NCBI GenBank assembly: GCA_024509875.1
Contig: JAMPIV010012282.1
Coordinates: forward strand, 1 to 64,000
DNA length: 64,000 nucleotides
Reading direction: 5' to 3'
From: Oreohelix idahoensis
Taxonomy: Eukaryota; Mollusca; Gastropoda; Stylommatophora; Oreohelicidae
How positions within the stretch are numbered: position 1 is the stretch's first letter; each line of letters begins with the position of its first letter. The notes below the pieces were generated by a model. That model did no database searches, was not told the DNA's origin, and saw only the letters and a list, made by a program, of their open reading frames with translations. Position numbers and translations under genes: made by a program. Shown piece by piece: positions 59,101 through 64,000 of the stretch.

Positions 59101-60887
59101 ACGCAAGATAAGCTGATGTGGCCAGCTGAGCTCAAAATTATGTACCCCCATCTTAAAATGACCTTGTAAAAATAACATTAAGAGGGGAATTAAATTGTTT
59201 TAATATCAGGAACTGAGAACATCTCCAATACTAGGTCCAATAAAGACAAACTATTGAAGTCATGATGACAAATACCAACAGAGCTTGAACAAAACAAAAC
59301 CAGTATTACCTCATATTACTACTACACAACTGACACACATAGGATACTTTTAATAATATATGTCATTACAATATTCTTATTGATAAATTCTGTACATATA
59401 ACTTGTAAGTAAAATTGATTGTGATTCCTGGTTCCCTTTGTATTTGAATCAGGACACATATTCATTCATAACAGCAATGAATACATATTGTTATTTGAAA
59501 AGTTATCAGTGACTCCTTTAAGATATCCTTTAGAGTGTTATATGTATGTGAGTGTCACAGTGTTGTCAAGTGTGGTGGAATAAATTAAATTGTTTATCTG
59601 TCTGTTGTTGTTATGACTTACACTTCATCATACACATACCCTAGACATACAACGTAGTCATCACACTATTCCAGAATAATTCTGACTGAGGTATACATAT
59701 GTGGCAGCAAGTAAGGTTATATATCATACACTACTCTTATTAGATATATATACCTTCACAGCTGATCTCAGTCAGTACACTAAGTCCCCTATACATATTT
59801 ATAACATCCCACTTCACCACACTCGGCAATATTTTTCAATTTTATCAGCCCACTGGGGGTGTGCAAAAATAACATTTATTCCCGACTTGTGACAGTCGTA
59901 TTCAAGCGAAGCATCCAGAAATTTACGCTGTTTCAGAATCGGCAATCTACCATAGAGTCAACTGATAGGATTATCATCATTTATCAATTGTAACATTTTT
60001 AGCAACCAGATGTTTCCCAATACTGGAAGTATTTTTCCTCTTTTAACTGTGACCCCCAAGATCTTGTTCGTACCTCAACTATTGGCGGTGACATTTTGTT
60101 CATCCAGGAAAAAACCCACACCAGATTCGGCGTTCACCTCACTAGTCTTTGTTTTGTTAGAGGATGAACTGGGGCCAATTTGGGAAGGGAACCTGACATT
60201 TCATATATTTCAGGAATAATTGTATTTCCAAGGGATATCACCAAGAGTAGGTAAGAGTGATTGAGTGGCCACTGTATGAAAGAGAGAGTGAATATTTTTC
60301 TTTGTTACAGGAAATTTACCAACATTGGATATGCTTAAACTTGTTTACTTTACTGGGTAGCATATAGTAGGAACTTGTTTACTTTACTGTCTACTCTGTA
60401 ACATAGTGCAAACCTTCGACCTTTGGGTTATTAACTTTTTGGGTTCTTTTGTCCATAGGGAGAGGGCAAATTTATTCTGCTATTTCATATGTATGTTAAT
60501 CTGATTTTGTTATTTGATCTTTCTTTAGATATTTGGTGTTGTCAAGTTTAAATGATAATAAACAACGAAGAAACTTAACTTTGTGTGTTGGTCAGGCCCA
60601 CACCAAAGTAACCGTAGTTTTCACGTTTGTGTGTCTTGTTGTCATATAGCTGTGTGTGTGTGTAGTTAAACTTATATTTATATGTATGAGGAGGGCAAGG
60701 TTGTCTTGTACTAAATTATAGTCGTATAGATAGGCTGGAATAGAGAAACTTACTCATTCCATAGAGATATCTTTTTCCTTAAACTATCACCCGTGAAATC
60801 TATTTCTCACACTTTTCTCACGTATCTATCACCATCCACTCTACTCAGACGGGAAAAGAAAATAACTCACAACCTATCTGTACGACA
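56106..60887 (-). mobile_element. Element X, copy 2, inserted in RTE-1 copy E
   Basis: Perfect 5-bp TSD ACTGT at 56101-56105 and 60888-60892. Without element Y it is ~2.37 kb and colinear with the reverse complement of 23685-26172, confirming both ends (TGTGACGTATAATGG and GTACGACA). Frames conserved in copy 1 are broken here, so neither copy encodes a clear protein. Confidence 0.88.
57411..59821 (+). mobile_element. Element Y (2.4 kb, TGT...ACA ends), nested in X
   Basis: TSD CTCGG at 57406-57410 and 59822-59826. Element X copy 1 has the uninterrupted site (CTCAGCAAC on its minus strand near 24715), which proves insertion. Ends are TGTCGTGGAATA and CTTCACCACA. There is no protein domain; a minus-strand 88-codon frame (58912-59178) is unrecognised. 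A TATA-like ATAAATA near 58283 and AATAAA near 58463 would fit a solo LTR in plus orientation. The ends resemble those of X. Confidence 0.75.
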
Positions 60888-60892
60888 ACTGT

Positions 60893-61058
60893 GGAGGCTG
60901 AGATGCAAAGAATGAACCAGAGTTGGGGCACTGTACGAAGGATGGCCACCGACCGAGCAAAGTGGAATCAATTTGCTGTTGCCCTACAAGACGCCACCAG
61001 GCGTGATGGCCATTGACTGCTTTGACGGTCGGCAGCTAAGGATCAAAGAAGAAAGAAA
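60893..61058 (+). mobile_element. RTE-1 copy E, 3' remainder
   Basis: Resumes the LINE exactly after element X: 'ggaggctgagatgcaaagaa' through 'tttgacggtcggcagctaag' and the tail. It would look like a solo fragment if the nesting were missed. Confidence 0.93.
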
Positions 61059-61344
61059 GTGTTAGTTACAGAAGAGAAACTACCTTTCCAACACGGCTGT
61101 GGGTGACTGTCTCTGTCTGATACTTTTCTTTATTTCCTTAAGAAGGTTTGCTTCAGAGGATGAACTTGTCTATTCTGCCCTACTGTCTGCTATTCTGTAC
61201 ATTCCTGCAAGGTGTACAGTCTAAGTTCTCTATACGGATAACTCTTTCATTTCGTTTTCTTTCACCTTTTGTTGTCATGCGTCATCTTTTGTTGTCATGG
61301 GGTGATGCTGTTTCTTATCGTGTACAAAATGTATGGTCTTGGCA

Positions 61345-61470
61345 TCATGATCATTACCATTATTATCACCATCATCAATATCATTATCACACCATCATCG
61401 TTATAACCACAAACATCATCATTATTATCACCACCATTATCATCTGCATTATCATCATCATTATTAACTT
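61345..61470. repeat. (ATC)n/(ATT)n imperfect microsatellite
   Basis: A trinucleotide-rich run. The His/Ile-rich frame across it is an artefact. Confidence 0.8.
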
Positions 61471-61489
61471 TCAGCTCTCTGTTGAGCAA

Positions 61490-61935
61490 GCCCTTCAACA
61501 TATTCACTTTAAGCCTTCTTGCCTTCTGCCATCCGTTGAAGGTCTTTCCGTTTCTTCTTTATCCCTCCCATATGTCTCCAGTTCCCTTCTCCGTGTGTCT
61601 TTCTCAATGTTCGACCATTCTAGGTGCAAAATCTGGAGATTTTCATAGATGAAAAAAAGGGTGAGTCAGAAACCCAAACTCCTTTTAACTTTCTCTGTGC
61701 TGCTTCATGTATCTCTTTACCAGACGATCTTCTTTTGTCTTGGGCGGCTGAGTCGTATTATTTCAGTTTATTGTGTGGTTGTTTCTTTGTTTCAGTTTTT
61801 GTAGCATAAAACCTGTACAAAACAGGTAGTCGGCCCCACATCCAACTTTTTTTAGTTGCTATCTACTTCAAGCCTGGCAGGTTACACTGTTCCTATTCTT
61901 TGGTCCCATTTCAGACTGGTTGCACACGTATGGTC
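61490..61935 (-). mobile_element. RTE-2 5' leader and EN start, fragment (minus)
   Basis: Colinear with 46280-46650: 'cattctaggtgcaaaatctg', 'ctttctctgtgctgcttcat' and 'gcctggcaggttacactgtt'. The EN frame is decayed. Confidence 0.6.
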
Positions 61936-62179
61936 TTGAATAGTGTCAGATCACATTTCCTGAGGGTTTCGATTATGCCACCTCTCCATTTTCTTGTTGT
62001 TTTAGTGCCAGTAAGACGTGTGTGATGGTAACTAACTGGATTACCTTATTTATGCCTGATTTTCTCGTCTGTCGAACACATTATCAACGCTCTTTAGACA
62101 TTTCATGTCAGTCGTTGAGATCTCCCACTCCCACGTTTGAAAATATTCTCTGATTTAAAATATAAGAGAAAAATAAACT

Positions 62180-62445
62180 ATAAATTAAGCCACGTGGGCA
62201 CCGCCTGGTTCCCGGGGGTCTCTGAAATGACAAAGAAAGAACAGGACTACTGTTCACTCAGGCATGTCGTAAGAGGCAGATAATATGAAGTTGTTCATGG
62301 AGCTGGCAACATCTTCATGTAAAACAAATGGTTACAGAAACCACGGCTGCACGAGTTTATGAATTATTTGGTGCAGGCTACCTGCAAAGGAACCAGCTGT
62401 AGTTGTGGCTTCATGCTCTACTGGGAACGAAAAGGGAAATAATAA
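62180..62445 (+). repeat. Dispersed repeat resembling LINE 5' leader
   Basis: Contains 'gggggtctctgaaatgacaa', 'catgtcgtaagaggcagata' and 'catggagctggcaacatctt', shared with 5070, 29540 and 32580. Confidence 0.5.
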
Positions 62446-62465
62446 TGACGGGGTAAGTCACTCGA

Positions 62466-63068
62466 AATACCTCGGAGCTATTATTGACCGAAAGGGAGGC
62501 ATCAAAGAAGAGTTGGCCACTCGAAAAGCAGCAGCTGGGAGACTTTTTCAGGCCATAAATCGAGGATTCCTCAGCAAGAGAGAGGTTGGTAAGAAAACGA
62601 AGATGGCTGTATACCGCTCCACTTATGTCCCAGTCTAGACATATGGATGCGAGTCATGGGCAATGACTACAACCCATAAAAGCCAGATCCAAACCTCAGA
62701 AATGAGGTATCTGAGGAAGGTGGTTGAAGTAACAAGAAGAGACATGGTACGCAACCAGACGATACGTCAAGGCCTTAAATCCCACCCCCTGCAGACCCAA
62801 GTAGAACAATCCCAACTAAGATGGTTTGGCCATGTCTGCAGAATGGGAGAAGATCGGCTACCACGACAAGCATGGGAAACAAAGAGCCAGGGATCCAGAC
62901 CCCCAGGACGACCCAGAGTCCGCTGGGAGGACAACATTAGACAATCTTTGAAGGACCGAGGACTAGAATGGAACCAGGCCAGGAGGAAGACAGCCGATAG
63001 GATGGTCTGGCGCTCTCTCTTCCAAACCTCTACACCTCACGGTAGAAGAGGAACGACTAAGTAAGTAA
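62466..63068 (+). mobile_element. LINE of a fourth family, 5'-truncated, (TAAG)n tail
   Basis: TSD GTAAGTCACTCGA at 62453-62465 and 63069-63081. It encodes the ORF2 C-terminal region in two frames: KYLGAIIDRKGGIKEELATR (to a stop at 62636), then LRWFGHVCRMGEDRLPRQAW and PPGRPRVRWEDNIRQSL. One TAG replaces a residue before TYGCESW. It ends TAAGTAAGTAAG. It lies 100 bp before exon 3 of the ligand gene, in sense orientation. Confidence 0.9.
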
Positions 63069-63168
63069 GTAAGTCACTCGAGAACATTTTATAACATTTT
63101 TCAAAATGACCTGAGATTTTAGCACAAATGACATAATACGAGCATGAAACATTGATCAATTTTCACAG

Positions 63169-64000
63169 ATACGACCAACGGATCCAGGGGCACCGTGGCC
63201 ATTTCCCGGGCTGTTATATTTGATCTGTCCAACCTCCTTCTCAATCCTGATGGTGGCACTGAGGACGGGCTTCTCAAAATTACAATAAAAAAGCAGCCGT
63301 GCCGTAACGTGTTCCCAAATAGATCTATGCTTTACGAGTACTGTAACATCGATACCACAATTTTAGAGAGATTCTGGTCATTTAACCAGCGAGAGAATAA
63401 AAGCACCACTGACTTACACAGACATGATGTTGACGATTCAGAATTTCACAGCAAGAAAATCACCAACACCAGCCCAGGAACTGGCCATCTTACCTCAGAC
63501 AAAGAACATGAGAGCAAAATGGCCAAAGGCAAGAAAGAAATGACAAGTAAACCATCACAGGCTATGCTACAACAAACAACATGGCGCATGTTACCTGACA
63601 CAGAAATGAACGAAACACGAGCGGACAAAAGCAGCAAGCATTTTAAGAACCTGGTTATGACAAAAGGCACCTCCCAAATTACTGAAAGCAACAACCATAG
63701 CAACAGTTCCAGACCTGCAACCACCAGTGGGAAAGTAAGAATTTCTAGAGACGTTAAGGCGATGTTTTCTCCTGAACCCATGAACCAAAAATTTAACCAG
63801 TCTTACGAAGATCAATCACAGTATTCAAAGAGCGCAAAGAAACATCATAACGTGAAGCGGCAGTTAGACACTCCAACCTTCAGAGATCTGGCAACAACTA
63901 TACGAAACGGTGCATGTAGTTACAGTATCGATCCTACAAAAGGAGAGTGCAGACGCCATTCATACTATATGAGTTTTCAGCGCCATATGAACCGCTGGGA
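63169..64000 (+). CDS. TGF-beta superfamily ligand, exon 3 (propeptide end and start of mature domain; partial)
   Basis: After TTTTCACAG the phase-1 frame is open for 832 bases to the window end. The propeptide part has TVAISRAVIFDLSNLLLN and GLLKITIKKQPC, followed by a Ser/Thr/Lys/Asn-rich linker with several N-glycosylation sites (NRS, NKS, NET, NHS, NSS, NQS). A dibasic site NVKR|QLD ends at 63860 (precursor residue ~400). The mature part starts QLDTPTFRD and reaches CRRHSYYMSFQRHMNRW, the conserved first knot Cys and first beta strand of TGF-beta ligands. An extra Cys (63915-63917) lies 11 residues before the knot Cys (63948-63950). The remaining knot Cys residues lie beyond the window. 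Confidence 0.87.

Larger units (their letters stand above)
52976..61058 (+). mobile_element. RTE-1 LINE, copy E, full length, split by nested elements
   Basis: TSD GTGTTAGTTAC at 52965-52975 and 61059-61069. Without the insertion at 56106-60892 it is about 3.3 kb: leader 52976-53220, EN 53221-54110, RT 54500-55500, C-terminal domain 55548-56105 and 60893-61000, then 3' UTR and a GAAGAAAG tail. It is the only copy here with the 5' end and gives the family's full length. It is inactive: TAG at 55301, a changed catalytic motif (YADEVALLA) near 55465, and several shifts. Confidence 0.93.
49759..63168 (+). other. Intron 2 of the TGF-beta-type ligand gene (13.4 kb)
   Basis: Bounded by GTAAGT and TTTTCACAG, phase 1. 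49759-52964 shows only small ORFs without domains and a G run near 50336. 52976-61058 is a full-length RTE-1 with nested X and Y. The rest holds RTE-2 and other LINE fragments. More than 70% of the part after 52976 is identifiable mobile DNA. Confidence 0.75.

Noticed and set aside
60893..61058. Independent solo 3' RTE-1 insertion
   Set aside because: It has no left TSD of its own. It continues copy E after element X, and its right TSD pairs with 52965-52975.

Overview
The window is metazoan nuclear DNA, most likely from a lophotrochozoan and plausibly a mollusc. The evidence is spliced exons of a secreted TGF-beta-type ligand with phase-1 introns, several RTE-like LINE families, tRNA-headed SINEs, hAT-type MITEs, a Helitron relic and many microsatellites. 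The base composition is AT-rich and there are no bacterial operons. The species assignment is inference.

Genes. One gene is well supported. It is a TGF-beta superfamily ligand on the + strand with coding exons at 39649-39988, 49591-49758 and 63169-64000 (running off the window). Both introns are phase 1, and the reading frame stays open across both junctions. Exon 1 carries a signal peptide and the start of the propeptide. Exon 2 continues the propeptide. Exon 3 carries the rest of the propeptide, a basic KR cleavage site and the first 46 residues of the mature cystine-knot domain. A second, unrecognised lysine-rich N terminus lies on the - strand at 1-218, with a TATA box and a CCAAT box upstream. 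A possible orphan exon lies at 9796-10033.

Layout. 1-10300 holds the left-edge gene start, three ~190-bp tandem repeats, a 48-bp minisatellite split by a 1-kb foldback SINE complex, and SINE fragments. 10360-12978 is a 5'-truncated LINE (RTE-1 copy A). 16-23 kb is a graveyard of LINE ends, SINEs and minisatellites. 23685-26172 is element X copy 1. 26.3-29 kb holds a decayed DNA transposon and a LINE ORF1 remnant that ends near two abutting histone-type stem-loops. 30-37.5 kb holds MITEs, SINEs, a twin-primed LINE scrap and a Helitron helicase relic. 37738-39118 is a 36-bp minisatellite (~38 units) that grew out of LINE coding sequence. Intron 1 of the ligand gene (39989-49590) contains RTE-1 copies B, C and D, a 5'-inverted RTE-2 copy with a nested SINE, and another SINE. 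Intron 2 (49759-63168) contains a full-length RTE-1 copy (52976-61058). Element X copy 2 is inserted in it, and element Y is inserted inside X. A further LINE lies only ~100 bp before exon 3.

How the parts relate. Most insertions can be bounded exactly from target-site duplications (TSDs) read directly in the sequence. These give a relative chronology: LINE, then X, then Y, and LINE, then SINE. RTE-1 and a 215-bp SINE share a 3' end with a GAA-type tail, suggesting the SINE uses the LINE's machinery. RTE-1 copies D and E carry the same in-frame TAG inside the reverse transcriptase. Palindromes with histone-mRNA stem-loop geometry recur in several retroelements and are the most unusual signal in the window. 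All similarity statements come from reading by eye; no database search was done.
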